Below are positions 15,505 to 24,239 of a DNA stretch of 64,000 nt, in pieces. This stretch comes from Emcibacter sp048269205. Lineage in GTDB: Bacteria; Pseudomonadota; Alphaproteobacteria; Sphingomonadales; Emcibacteraceae. The first letter of the stretch is position 1. The number at the start of each line of letters is the position of its first letter. The DNA is taken from the NCBI RefSeq assembly GCF_048269205.1, contig NZ_JBLXJC010000001.1, positions 620,001 through 684,000 on the forward strand, given 5' to 3'. The notes below the pieces were generated by a model. That model saw only the letters and a program-made list of their open reading frames with translations, searched no databases and was not told where the DNA came from. The translations under genes were made by a program, and so were the position numbers.

Positions 15505-17619
15505 ATGTCAATCAATAGTATTCTGAACACGGCACTGACAGGACTTTATGTAAACCAGTCTGCCCTGGCGACAACGTCGAACAATGTGGCCAACGTCAAT
15601 ACGCCGGGTTATGCGCGGCAGGTTGTGCATCAGGAAGCCTTTGTGACCGGCACAAAGGCCGGCGGCGTCAAGATCTCCGGCATCGAGCGCGTTGTGGACC
15701 AGTTTCTGGTCCGTGCGACTTATAATGCCAATTCCCAATATGGGCGCTATGAAGTGGAAAATGTATTTCAGGAGCGTCTCCAGTCCTTTCTGGGGCGGCC
15801 TGATCAAAACAATTCCCTGGCTGGTGATATTGGGGATGTCTTCGAGGCCATTTCGGAACTGGCGCTCAATCCGTTGTCTTCCATCCTGAGAGAAGATGTT
15901 CTTTCGTCCATCAACCGCTTTGGTACAGACCTGAATACCCTGGCGACCACAATTCAGGAGTTGCGGCAGGATGCCAGTAACCAGATTGCGGAGTCTGTCA
16001 ACAAGGTCAATGCTCTGCTCGAGCGTATTGATAGCCTCAATCCACTGATTACCCGGGAAGTTGTCAGCAACGGAGATGCGGGCTCTCTTCTCGAACAACG
16101 TGCCCAGGCTCTTTCGGAGCTGTCTGATCTGGTTGACATTACCATTACCGATGCAGGGAACGGGGTTATTTCCGTCACCACCTCGACAGGCGTCAGTCTG
16201 GTCGGGCAGACAGGTTACCGGCTTGTTTACAATCAGCCGGGCCTTGTGACATCCAGTTCGACCTTTGAAGCCATTACCGTGCACAAGATCAACAAGCTGA
16301 CCGGAGAACTGTCGGCCTCGAGCGTCAAATTGAACGACGATATCCAGGGCGGTTCCATCAAGGGGCTTCTGAACCTCCGGGACAAGGAATTGCCTGAAAT
16401 TGCCGAACAGCTCGGCAGGCTGGGCGCCGAGTTTGTTGACGAGGTTAACCGGATCCACAATGAAAATGTCGCCGTGCCCGCACCGGCCGTGCTGACCGGC
16501 AACAATGTGGGCCTGCTGGGGACCGATCCTCACGGTTTTACCGGGGATGCGGTTTTTGCCATTACGGATGCCGACGGCAATCTGGTGAACAGCGTCACCA
16601 TTGATTTCGATGCCTTGGCCGGCGGCACCATAAATGATGTGATTACGGCCGTGAATGCCGGTCTGGGCGGGGCGGCAACACTGGCCATCACCAACGGGGT
16701 GATGAGTTTTACGGCAGCCGTGCCCGGTGAAGGGGTCTCCATCTCCCAGGTGGCGGCTGACCCCAGTGAACGCGCGGGGAGAGGGTTTTCCCATTATTTC
16801 GGGCTCAATGACCTGGTGGAGGCCGATGTGCCTGCGCATTTCGAGACCGGTATCGTCGGGACAGATAACCATGGTTTTACGCCCGGCGGAACCATATTCA
16901 TTGAACTAAGCAATGAAAACGGTCTTCCGCTTGCCGATTATACACTGACCATCGGCGGAACCAGTTATAACGATCTGTTGACCGACCTGAATGCAAGTCC
17001 GCTGGGCACTTATGCCACCTTTTCCTTCTCCCCGGAGGGAGAGCTTCTCATGACGCCCTTCTCGGCGTTCGGTGAATTGTCCATGCATGTGAAGAGCGAC
17101 AGTACGTCGCGCGGCGCCACCGGCATCTCGCTGTCCCAGTTTTTCGGGATCGGGGACGAGTTTGTTGCCGATGCGGCGCTGGCGATGAAAATCAAGGATC
17201 ATATTGATATTGATTCGGCCCTGTTTGCCACGGCTCGGCTGGACCAGACAGCCGTTGTCGGGGCTAACGCCCTCAGCATTGGCGATCAGGAAGGCGTGCT
17301 GGCCCTTCAGGACCTGCAGGAGACAGTCGTGCATTTCACCCAGGCCGGCGGCCTGGCGACTATGGACGTGAACCTGGGGCAGTATGCCTCTTCGATCCTG
17401 GCGGACATCGGTTTGCGTGCCAGCCTGACGGAGGGATATGCCAGTGACACTCAGGCGCTGGCCGATCAGCTTCACCAGAAAAACACGGATGTATCAGGGG
17501 TTAACCTGGACGAGGAACTGAGCAACATGATCATTTACCAGAATGCCTACAGTGCGGCGGCAAGGATCATGCAGTCGGCTCAGGACCTTTATGATTCACT
17601 GCTGGGAGCGTTCCGCTAG
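15505..17619 (+). CDS. flgK: Flagellar hook-filament junction protein FlgK
   Basis: First hook-associated protein. The N-terminal axial motif (SILNTALTGLYVNQSALATT, then SNNVANVNTPGYARQ) and C-terminal end (DEELSNMIIYQNAYSAAARI, then MQSAQDLYDSLLGAF) are typical. At 704 residues it is longer than the ~550-residue enterobacterial form. The extra length is a tandem pair of similar segments beginning GTDPHGF (~residue 338) and GTDNHGF (~451), each ending in a FGLND/FGIGD stretch. A good Shine-Dalgarno (TGGAGGTG) precedes the ATG. It is co-transcribed with flgL. Confidence 0.94.
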   Translation: MSINSILNTALTGLYVNQSALATTSNNVANVNTPGYARQVVHQEAFVTGTKAGGVKISGIERVVDQFLVRATYNANSQYGRYEVENVFQERLQSFLGRPDQNNSLAGDIGDVFEAISELALNPLSSILREDVLSSINRFGTDLNTLATTIQELRQDASNQIAESVNKVNALLERIDSLNPLITREVVSNGDAGSLLEQRAQALSELSDLVDITITDAGNGVISVTTSTGVSLVGQTGYRLVYNQPGLVTSSSTFEAITVHKINKLTGELSASSVKLNDDIQGGSIKGLLNLRDKELPEIAEQLGRLGAEFVDEVNRIHNENVAVPAPAVLTGNNVGLLGTDPHGFTGDAVFAITDADGNLVNSVTIDFDALAGGTINDVITAVNAGLGGAATLAITNGVMSFTAAVPGEGVSISQVAADPSERAGRGFSHYFGLNDLVEADVPAHFETGIVGTDNHGFTPGGTIFIELSNENGLPLADYTLTIGGTSYNDLLTDLNASPLGTYATFSFSPEGELLMTPFSAFGELSMHVKSDSTSRGATGISLSQFFGIGDEFVADAALAMKIKDHIDIDSALFATARLDQTAVVGANALSIGDQEGVLALQDLQETVVHFTQAGGLATMDVNLGQYASSILADIGLRASLTEGYASDTQALADQLHQKNTDVSGVNLDEELSNMIIYQNAYSAAARIMQSAQDLYDSLLGAFR

Positions 17620-17667
17620 AGGAATGCTGTCGGTAAAAATGCTGCATTTATGAATGGACTATAGGAT

Positions 17668-18591
17668 ATGACCAGAGTTTCCAGTTTCGGCCATCAGCAA
17701 GTGATGCTTTCCAGTCTGCTCAGAAACCAGGAAAAGGTTTTTGACAATCAGATGACCGTGACCACCGGCAAGAAAGAGCTGCATTACAGCGGCCTTGCTT
17801 CCGAAGTCGATACCCTGCTCGGGGCAAAAAATACGCTTTTGCGTACCCAGAGTTATCTGAATTCAACCGATTATGTGGAGCGGCAGCTTTCCACCAATGA
17901 TATTCAGCTTGACGCTTTGTTTACCAACGCGGAAAATGTGCGTGACACGGTGCTTAACGCCATTGCCATGGAGGAAACTTTCTCTCTCGAGGAGGCCCTG
18001 AATGACGCCTTTACCTCCATGATCAGCGCCCTGAATACCAGGATCGGCGGGGTCTATATTTTCAGTGGGGCCAGGACGGATGTGCCGCCGGTAAACGCCA
18101 GTGATCTTACGGATCTGGTCGCCGCCGCTGCTGCAACGGATCTTTTCGAAAACGACAACCGGATTCCCACGGCCAAGATCGGCCAGAATACGGAAATGGA
18201 GTATGGCATTCTGGCCGATGACGTGGCGGGGGACATCTTTACCGCCATGAAAAACCTGGCGGATTTCGACGCCGGGGCTTTCGGGCCCATTGACGGACAA
18301 CTCACCCCGGTCCAGCGCACTTTCCTTGAAGGAGAGCTCTCCACACTGGAGAGTGCCATTGACACGATTCAGCTTGTCATCGCCCGGAACGGCAACCGGC
18401 AGCAGTCACTGGAAAATACCATGAACCAGCATCTGGAGGGAGAAGCCTTTCTCAAGGTTTTCATTTCCGATATCGAGGATGCGGATATTGCCGAGGCCAT
18501 TACCAATCTGGAAAACAACCAGGTGGCGCTCCAGGCCTCCTATCAGATCACAAGCCAGTTGTCGCAGCTTTCGCTGTTGAATTATATCTGA
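17668..18591 (+). CDS. flgL: Flagellar hook-associated protein FlgL
   Basis: Flagellin-like junction protein between FlgK and the filament. The 307 residues show the flagellin N-terminal helix pattern (MTRVSSFGHQQVMLSSLLRN, then QEKVFDNQMTVTTGKK) and a matching C-terminal helix region (DIAEAITNLENNQVALQASY). It lies 48 bp after flgK and ends at a terminator hairpin. The fused order flgK-flgL excludes a flagellin call. Confidence 0.92.
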   Translation: MTRVSSFGHQQVMLSSLLRNQEKVFDNQMTVTTGKKELHYSGLASEVDTLLGAKNTLLRTQSYLNSTDYVERQLSTNDIQLDALFTNAENVRDTVLNAIAMEETFSLEEALNDAFTSMISALNTRIGGVYIFSGARTDVPPVNASDLTDLVAAAAATDLFENDNRIPTAKIGQNTEMEYGILADDVAGDIFTAMKNLADFDAGAFGPIDGQLTPVQRTFLEGELSTLESAIDTIQLVIARNGNRQQSLENTMNQHLEGEAFLKVFISDIEDADIAEAITNLENNQVALQASYQITSQLSQLSLLNYI

Positions 18592-18601
18592 TTTCCACCG
18601 G

Positions 18602-18626
18602 AAAAGGGCCGCCAGCGGTCCTTTTT
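18602..18626 (+). terminator. Rho-independent terminator after flgL
   Basis: AAAAGGGCC pairs with GGTCCTTTT (one G-U pair) around a short GC-rich loop, ending in five T residues. It starts 11 bp after the flgL stop. Confidence 0.75.
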
Positions 18627-18655
18627 GCCGCTTTCTCCTTGAAGTCGGGCGGGGG

Positions 18656-19873
18656 ATGATATATCTGCCCTTTATGAACACACTGTCCGAAACATATCTT
18701 CCCGGGGCTAATGCCCCGTGTGACACGCCTGTGAATTCCCCTGTGAATTCGTTGGGCGTGGCCAAACCCGTGGCAGAAACCCGGGTGGTGGTGGCCATGT
18801 CCGGCGGGGTGGACAGTTCGGTGGTGGCTGCTCTTCTGAAGGAAGAAGGTTATGATGTGGTCGGCATTACCCTGCAGCTTTACGATCACGGGGTGGCGGT
18901 GCAGAAAAAGGGCGCCTGCTGTGCCGGGCAGGACATTCATGATGCCCGCCGGGTGGCGGAGGCCATCGATATTCCGCATTATGTGCTGGACTATGAAAGC
19001 CGCTTCCGCGACAGCGTCATGGAAGAATTCGCCGACAGCTATATCCGCGGCGAAACCCCGATCCCCTGCGTGCGCTGTAACCAGGAAGTGAAATTCAAGG
19101 ATTTGCTGGACACGGCCCGGGACCTGGGCGCTGATGTCATGGCCACCGGTCACTATGTGCGCCAAAAGGTTGAAGGCGGCCAGGTGACGCTGGAACGGGC
19201 GGTGGACCAGGGGCGGGACCAGAGCTATTTCCTCTTTGCCACTACGCAAGCGCAGCTTGATTTCATCCGTTTTCCGCTCGGCGGCATGGAAAAGGACGAG
19301 GTGCGCAGGCTTGCGGCCAAATACGGCCTGGAAGTGGCGGCCAAGCCTGACAGTCAGGACATTTGTTTTGTGCCCGACGGCAGTTATGTCAGTGTGATTG
19401 AACGCTTGCGGCCCGGCGCTTCGGAGCCTGGCGAGATTGTTCATATGGACGGCCGGGTGCTGGGCGAACACAAGGGCATCATCCATTACACCATCGGCCA
19501 GCGCCGGGGAATCGGCATTGGCGGCGGCGATCCGCTCTATGTGATCAAGCTTGATCCGGAGGGCGCCCGGGTTATTGTCGGCCCCAGGGAAGCCCTGGAA
19601 ATCACCCGGCTGGAACTCAGGGAAGTAAACTGGATCGGTGCCGGGGATATCCCGGAAGATGGTATTGAGATCCGGGCCAAGGTCCGTTCCACCCGCCCGC
19701 CGGTGGCGGCCCGGCTTTATCCGGTAAAAGACGGCATTGCCCGTATTGACCTGATCGAGCCCGAGGCGGGGGTATCGGCCGGCCAGGCCTGCGTCTTTTA
19801 TGACGGGGAGCGGGTGCTGGGCGGGGGCTGGATCACGCGGGCCCTTGCCAACTGGGAGCAGGAAGCGGCCTGA
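18656..19873 (+). CDS. mnmA: tRNA-specific 2-thiouridylase MnmA
   Basis: Inserts sulfur at C2 of wobble uridine in tRNA-Lys, -Glu and -Gln. The 405 residues contain the PP-loop ATP-pyrophosphatase motif MSGGVDSSVVAALL. The two catalytic cysteines are visible in PCVRCNQEVKF and DSQDICFVPDG. The C-terminal part has HYTIGQRRGIG and a tRNA-binding beta-barrel. The first ATG is at 18656, but the ATG at 18674 is an equally plausible start; the first ~40 residues are poorly conserved. It lies just upstream of the tRNA gene and separate from the flagellar genes. Confidence 0.94.
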   Translation: MIYLPFMNTLSETYLPGANAPCDTPVNSPVNSLGVAKPVAETRVVVAMSGGVDSSVVAALLKEEGYDVVGITLQLYDHGVAVQKKGACCAGQDIHDARRVAEAIDIPHYVLDYESRFRDSVMEEFADSYIRGETPIPCVRCNQEVKFKDLLDTARDLGADVMATGHYVRQKVEGGQVTLERAVDQGRDQSYFLFATTQAQLDFIRFPLGGMEKDEVRRLAAKYGLEVAAKPDSQDICFVPDGSYVSVIERLRPGASEPGEIVHMDGRVLGEHKGIIHYTIGQRRGIGIGGGDPLYVIKLDPEGARVIVGPREALEITRLELREVNWIGAGDIPEDGIEIRAKVRSTRPPVAARLYPVKDGIARIDLIEPEAGVSAGQACVFYDGERVLGGGWITRALANWEQEAA

Positions 19874-19918
19874 CCTCAATGAGGGAGCCAAAAAACCGGT
19901 TTCGGGGCAAAAAGACGA

Positions 19919-19947
19919 TTGACTAAGGCCGGAGCAGGCGATATACC
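19919..19947 (+). promoter_or_regulatory. Putative housekeeping promoter for tRNA-Met
   Basis: TTGACT, a 17-base spacer and TATACC match a sigma-70-type promoter 54 bp upstream of the tRNA gene. Position and spacing support the call; the -10 is imperfect. Confidence 0.45.
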
Positions 19948-20000
19948 GCTCCCTGTTCGGGCTCATGTTATAGGGTCGGAGCGGTCCTTTTCTTTTCGGG

Positions 20001-20077
20001 GGCGGAGTAGCTCAGTCGGTTAGAGCAGCGGAATCATAATCCGCGTGTCGGGGGTTCAAGTCCCTCCTCCGCTACCA
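20001..20077 (+). tRNA. tRNA-Met (anticodon CAT, elongator type)
   Basis: The 77-base sequence folds as a cloverleaf. The acceptor stem GGCGGAG pairs with CTCCGCT (G-U at the first pair), the D-arm is TAGCTCAGTCGGTTAGAGCA, and the anticodon stem is GCGGA/TCCGC around loop ATCATAA. The T-arm contains GGTTCAAGTCC and the 3' CCA is encoded. It lacks the initiator hallmark of a first-pair mismatch and a GGG/CCC anticodon stem, so elongator is preferred. The tRNA-Ile2 form with a modified CAT anticodon cannot be fully excluded. Confidence 0.95.
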
Positions 20078-20269
20078 ATTGTCTCCCACTTTGTTGTCAT
20101 AACGAAAGTCTGGTCCATTTTGGTGTGGTTCTTTGCCTTCCGCAAAATTGAGAATATCTTTGAAGGTCTGTAGGAGGCGTACAAATAGTCTAAATATTTT
20201 CACTTTGGTATTGTACTGTTAGACTCAATTCCTACAATTATAACAGTATCTAAATATCTGGCCGTTTTG

Positions 20270-21460
20270 ATGGAATTCACAAATCAATTTATCTTCTTTA
20301 GTGGCTTGCTACTGTGCCTCGCCATTCTTGCCGGAATTGCTTCCAATCGAACAGGAGCGCCATTGCTATTGGCTTTCCTGGCGGTGGGAGTGTTGTTTGG
20401 TGAGGATGGCCCGGGAGGTATCGTTTTCAATGATATGTCTCTCAGTTATTCCGTTTGTTCTCTTGCTTTGGCCATCATTCTTTTTGATGGAGGCATACAC
20501 ACACCGCTGAAGAACTTTAAGCAGTCGCTTGGGCCGGCTCTGCTATTAGCAACGCTTGGTGTTTTAGTTACGACGGGAGTCGTTGCTGTTGGTGTCTTGT
20601 ACTTTTTGGATGTCGGTGTTTTCCAGGCATTATTGTACGGTGCAATTGTAGGTTCAACCGATGCAGCGGCTGTTTTTCTTCTCTTGCGTCAACGGGGAAT
20701 TTTGCTGAAACCCCATATGTCCAGTACTCTGGAGGTGGAATCCGGAATAAATGACCCGATGGCGATTTTTCTAACCCTCATCTTCGTTCAACTCCTTTTG
20801 CTTCAGGATGGTGAGTTAAATACATTTGAAATTGGAGGAGAATTTGTCCGCCAGGCAGGAATAGGGGCCGCTCTTGGATATGCCGGAGGCCGTATACTTA
20901 TCTGGCTCTGTGATCGCCTGGAACTTGCGTCGGGTTTGTATCCTATTTTTGCCCTTGCCGGGAGCTTGTTACTCTTTGGTTCGACAAACCTGTTGGGCGG
21001 GAGCGGTTTTTTGGCCGTGTATCTCGCGGGGTTACGTCTCGGCAATCATGATTACAAGACAAAACAACTGGTTCGCCAATTTATGGATGGACTGGCTTGG
21101 TTATCCCAACTCGGAATGTTGCTAATTCTTGGTTTGCTGGTAACACCCTCTAAGCTCATTCAGGATATTCCAACCGCTATGATTATCGCAGGTGTGCTTA
21201 TTTTTCTGGCGCGTCCTGTAGCTGTCTTTATATGTCTTATATTTAATGATTTTACCTGGCGGGAAAAGCTTTTTATATCCTGGGTAGGGCTACGTGGCGC
21301 GATCCCCATTTACCTTGCCATTATTCCGGTTATGTTCGGACTGGAAGGTGATTATTTCAACATTGCTTTTATTATTGTGTTTTGTTCCTTGTTTTTGCAA
21401 GGCTGGACAGTAAGAATAGCTGCTAAAATTCTTGCAGTAGAACAGAAGGAGCCGATATGA
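20270..21460 (+). CDS. CPA-family K+(Na+)/H+ antiporter, membrane domain only
   Basis: Predicted cation/proton antiporter related to NhaP2/CvrA. The 396 residues from the ATG form about 12 membrane segments, with family motifs such as IILFDGGIHTPLKNF, GAIVGSTDAAAVFLLLRQRG and LEVESGINDPMAIFLTL (the ion-binding Asp region). NhaP2-type proteins of ~570 residues carry a cytosolic TrkA-C/CorC tail. Here the protein stops right after the membrane domain, so regulation may come from a separate protein, such as the Usp encoded downstream. A TTG at 20267 precedes the ATG. No clear Shine-Dalgarno. The gene is AT-richer than its neighbours. Confidence 0.85.
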   Translation: MEFTNQFIFFSGLLLCLAILAGIASNRTGAPLLLAFLAVGVLFGEDGPGGIVFNDMSLSYSVCSLALAIILFDGGIHTPLKNFKQSLGPALLLATLGVLVTTGVVAVGVLYFLDVGVFQALLYGAIVGSTDAAAVFLLLRQRGILLKPHMSSTLEVESGINDPMAIFLTLIFVQLLLLQDGELNTFEIGGEFVRQAGIGAALGYAGGRILIWLCDRLELASGLYPIFALAGSLLLFGSTNLLGGSGFLAVYLAGLRLGNHDYKTKQLVRQFMDGLAWLSQLGMLLILGLLVTPSKLIQDIPTAMIIAGVLIFLARPVAVFICLIFNDFTWREKLFISWVGLRGAIPIYLAIIPVMFGLEGDYFNIAFIIVFCSLFLQGWTVRIAAKILAVEQKEPI

Positions 21461-21571
21461 GGGGCGGCGCAATCAAGCGTAATTTCCTCGGCATTGATTA
21501 TGGTGTTACGCTACTGCGGATAAATTGAGAGTAAGGGATAGATAAACCTGGGTGCGTCTGAGGAATACCCC

Positions 21572-21958
21572 ATGAAAAGACTAAATTTTGTATTTTCTCT
21601 GCTGGTACTCGTTCTAACAGCCGCCCTTTCATTGAATGGCGTTTCCCCTTATTCCTCGTCCCTCGAACTTAAAGATGCAATTCATCCTGCAAAGCCAGTA
21701 AACCACCCACTCTTTGAACGTCATAATTCCACCAATGCAGTTGTACGCCATCAATATGGCAATAAAATCGTGGACACCAGCATAGCTGAGTGGAATGGCG
21801 ATTTCTGTGGAAATGTTGCTTTAGCATCAGTTTATTCACTTACACTTCCTGGGAATATCACGACAAAATCTGGCGCCTCCCGTCGGTTCGAAAAGTCTTC
21901 AGTGCAGGAAGCTTTCCAGCCCAGGGCACCTCCCGTTTCTAATGTCGAGTACTCATAA
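21572..21958 (+). CDS. Hypothetical exported protein
   Basis: I do not recognise this gene. It encodes 128 residues with a strong signal peptide or membrane anchor (KRLNFVFSLLVLVLTAALSL). The rest is a hydrophilic domain with one cysteine (NGDFCGNVAL) and a C-terminus rich in Ser/Arg/Pro. An AGGAATA stretch 6-12 bases before the ATG is a fair ribosome site. It sits between the antiporter and the Usp gene in the same AT-rich module. Confidence 0.55.
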   Translation: MKRLNFVFSLLVLVLTAALSLNGVSPYSSSLELKDAIHPAKPVNHPLFERHNSTNAVVRHQYGNKIVDTSIAEWNGDFCGNVALASVYSLTLPGNITTKSGASRRFEKSSVQEAFQPRAPPVSNVEYS

Positions 21959-22115
21959 TCTAGTTTTAGGTTCAAGGGGTGTCCCCTCGGTTTTTCTGGG
22001 GTGAAGAGGTGCCACCAAGATCCTGATTTTATCTAAAAGAAATTGGCAACGATTAACAGAGGTGCTCATCAAAATATGTGCATGTGGTTTTTGTTCGCCT
22101 GACGGGAAAATATCG

Positions 22116-22958
22116 ATGAAAAATATACTGATCGCTACTGATCTTACCAGCCAAAGCAACAATGCTTTCAGGAGAGCCGTTCAGATTGCGCAAATTGCAG
22201 GCGCGAAGCTGAATGTTCTGCATGTGACCTTCCAGCCTTTTATTTCTAGTCTCGTGAACAAGACTGGAGAAAATCATGACAAGATAAGAAAGAATATTGT
22301 CGATTGTATCGAAGAATATTCAGGGGAAAAGACGTTGAATTATGAAATACACATAGCTGACAGAGGGAGAGTTTACGATCGAATAAATGAATATGCTCGG
22401 AGGTTGTCAGTGGATGTTATTGTCATCGGTCGTGGGGGGCATCCGCAAAATTCAACCAAGTTGGCATTTTCTATCGGCGAGCGTGTTGTTTCACAAGCTT
22501 CATCACAGGTGCTTGTTGTAGGCAATGTTGTGGCAGAAACGTATAAGCACTTCCTGGTTATGGCGAATATTTTCCACTACCCAGCAAGAATGATGCGTAC
22601 CATTCGTGCGCTCGGAACTACTCCAAAACCAACCCTGTTATTGAGAGCTCCGGAGAAGCCTGAAATGCCACGATTTATTCTGAAGTTATGCGAGCTGTTT
22701 TATGGTGCGGTTTGCAGAAGGTTTATCAAACTTGCATCAATTGACTTGAATATGCCGGAGACTGATATAACCACTTCTCAGGTTCGTAATTTTGATGTGG
22801 CAACTCTCGCAATACAAATTGAGCAAGAGAAATCAGAGGTCATTGTGATAGATAATAAGCTTGCTTTCTCAAGTGCCTCTGAAATCAATAACAATATATG
22901 CGACCTGTTATATAGAGTCTCATGCGACATTCTTTTTTCTCGGGAGGTGGTAAAATGA
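22116..22958 (+). CDS. Universal stress protein, two UspA domains
   Basis: UspA-type nucleotide-binding stress protein. From the ATG at 22116 it is 280 residues. Domain 1 (about 1-140) starts MKNILIATDLTSQSNNAFRR and has the ATP-binding-like stretch VIGRGGHPQNSTKLAFSIGE with a weakened G-x9-G pattern. Domain 2 (about 145-275) is degenerate. An upstream in-frame ATG at 22062 would add 18 unlikely residues. Its stop overlaps the next gene's start as ATGA. Linkage to the antiporter suggests a role in ion or pH stress, which is inference. Confidence 0.82.
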   Translation: MKNILIATDLTSQSNNAFRRAVQIAQIAGAKLNVLHVTFQPFISSLVNKTGENHDKIRKNIVDCIEEYSGEKTLNYEIHIADRGRVYDRINEYARRLSVDVIVIGRGGHPQNSTKLAFSIGERVVSQASSQVLVVGNVVAETYKHFLVMANIFHYPARMMRTIRALGTTPKPTLLLRAPEKPEMPRFILKLCELFYGAVCRRFIKLASIDLNMPETDITTSQVRNFDVATLAIQIEQEKSEVIVIDNKLAFSSASEINNNICDLLYRVSCDILFSREVVK

Positions 22959-23203
22959 AGTCCATCACCAGAATACATCTCGCAGCTATCCTGAGTGCGC
23001 TTATTGTTTCCTCATTTATTGTCACAGAGATTGCATTGATTTCATCTGTCATTGTCTCTGTAATTACTGAGGGAGTGCCGGAATTTGTAATTGACGGAAT
23101 CCTATCGCTGGGAATTTTCTGGTTTTGGATAAAGTTTTTTCTTCATGTCTATCGAGTAGAATTTTCCTTACTAACTGACACAGTTAAAGAGAAGGCGGAA
23201 TAA
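22955..23203 (+). CDS. Small two-span membrane protein
   Basis: Not a family I recognise. The 82 residues have two hydrophobic segments (IHLAAILSALIVSSFIVTEI and VIDGILSLGIFWFWIKFFLH) and a charged C-terminus. The start is chosen at 22955 because CGGGAGGTGG lies just upstream and the ATG overlaps the Usp stop codon. This coupling implies function with the Usp/antiporter module. Confidence 0.65.
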   Translation: MKSITRIHLAAILSALIVSSFIVTEIALISSVIVSVITEGVPEFVIDGILSLGIFWFWIKFFLHVYRVEFSLLTDTVKEKAE

Positions 23204-23391
23204 ACTTTAAGGGAGAAGCCGACAGGCATCCTGAGCCCTTCCAATAGATTTTCCAGTTGGACTATTTATGCGGCAAGACTTAAGAAAACTGGGCAAGGGG
23301 TAAGTGCAAATCCCGGGCAGGGTTTGAACCTACCGTTTAAGTTAAGGGTGCCGATGGTTCAGCAGGTGGCATGTACTGCTCAAAAATGTTT

Positions 23392-23432
23392 GAAAACGGT
23401 AAAACCTTTCCAGTCGTGTGAAAGGTTTTACC
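23392..23432 (-). terminator. Rho-independent terminator after peroxiredoxin gene
   Basis: Perfect 13-bp arms (GGTAAAACCTTTC, 23398-23410 and 23420-23432) with a 9-base loop lie 14 bp past the peroxiredoxin stop. The minus strand continues GTTTTC, a short T-rich tail. Confidence 0.75.
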
Positions 23433-23446
23433 GGGTCAGATATGAT

Positions 23447-24076
23447 TCAGTCCAGCTGGACCATTCTCAAATAAGGTTTCAGGGTTTCAAACCCTTGGGG
23501 GAACATGCGCTGGGCCTCTTCATCAGACAGTTTGGGGGAGACGACAACTTTATCTCCGGGCATCCAGTTCACCGGCGTGGCGATGCTGTTTCTGTCCGTC
23601 AATTGCAAACTGTCGAGGGCGCGGATCAACTCATCGAAATTCCGGCCGGTACTTGGCGGATATGTCAGGATCAGCCTGATCTTTTTATCCGGATCTATCA
23701 CAAATACGGAGCGTACGGTTATGGTCGGGTCGCATTGTGGCTGAATCATGCCATAGAGTTCTGACACTTTCCGGTCGGCATCCGCAATTATCGGGTAATT
23801 AATTGCCTGTCCTTGTGTTTCCTCAATGTCAGCTTCCCATTTATGGTGCGATTCTACCGGGTCGACAGAAAGCCCAACGACCTTGGTATTGCGCTTTTCC
23901 CACTCTTGCTTCAGGCGGGCTACTTCGCCGAGCTCAGTGGTGCAGACAGGGGTGAAATTTTTGGGGTGACTGAAGAGAATGCCCCAGGAACTGCCGAGCC
24001 ATTCATGAAAGCGGATCGGGCCCTGTGTGCTTGCCTGTTCAAAGTCTGGTGCTATTTGACCGAGCTGAATTGTCAT
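23447..24076 (-). CDS. 1-Cys peroxiredoxin (Prx6/AhpC-TSA family)
   Basis: Thiol peroxidase that reduces hydrogen and organic peroxides. Starting at the ATG at 24076 (Shine-Dalgarno AAGGAGA) gives 209 residues. The active site PKNFTPVCTTELG has the peroxidatic Cys45, with the P-x3-T/S-x2-C pattern. The extended C-terminal arm (WMPGDKVVVSPKLSDEEAQR) and no second resolving cysteine near the C-terminus are Prx6 features. It is transcribed divergently from a LysR-type regulator, 163 bp away, which may control it in the manner of OxyR. Confidence 0.93.
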   Translation of the reverse strand: MTIQLGQIAPDFEQASTQGPIRFHEWLGSSWGILFSHPKNFTPVCTTELGEVARLKQEWEKRNTKVVGLSVDPVESHHKWEADIEETQGQAINYPIIADADRKVSELYGMIQPQCDPTITVRSVFVIDPDKKIRLILTYPPSTGRNFDELIRALDSLQLTDRNSIATPVNWMPGDKVVVSPKLSDEEAQRMFPQGFETLKPYLRMVQLD

Positions 24077-24239
24077 ATGTTTTCTCCTTGTTAAAACGGC
24101 ATAGTGGAACAAATTTAAAGGGCAAACAAACGAATATTATATTGTTTTAATAACAAAATAATTGATGTATGAACCATGCTGTGGATTGTCAGTTTGGCAG
24201 ATCTGCCGGCATGGATTTTATCAGGAGGGGTGAGCGGAC

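Noticed and set aside
15508..16872. 454-codon minus-strand open frame opposite flgK
   Set aside because: Fully contained in flgK, low-complexity and His/Arg-rich translation with no family match; typical antisense shadow.
18548..19966. 472-codon minus-strand open frame opposite mnmA
   Set aside because: mnmA has all catalytic motifs on the plus strand. The antisense product resembles no family.
20001..20269. Integration scar at tRNA-Met
   Set aside because: I looked for a duplicate of the tRNA 3' end downstream and saw none in the AT-rich module; no integrase gene is present.
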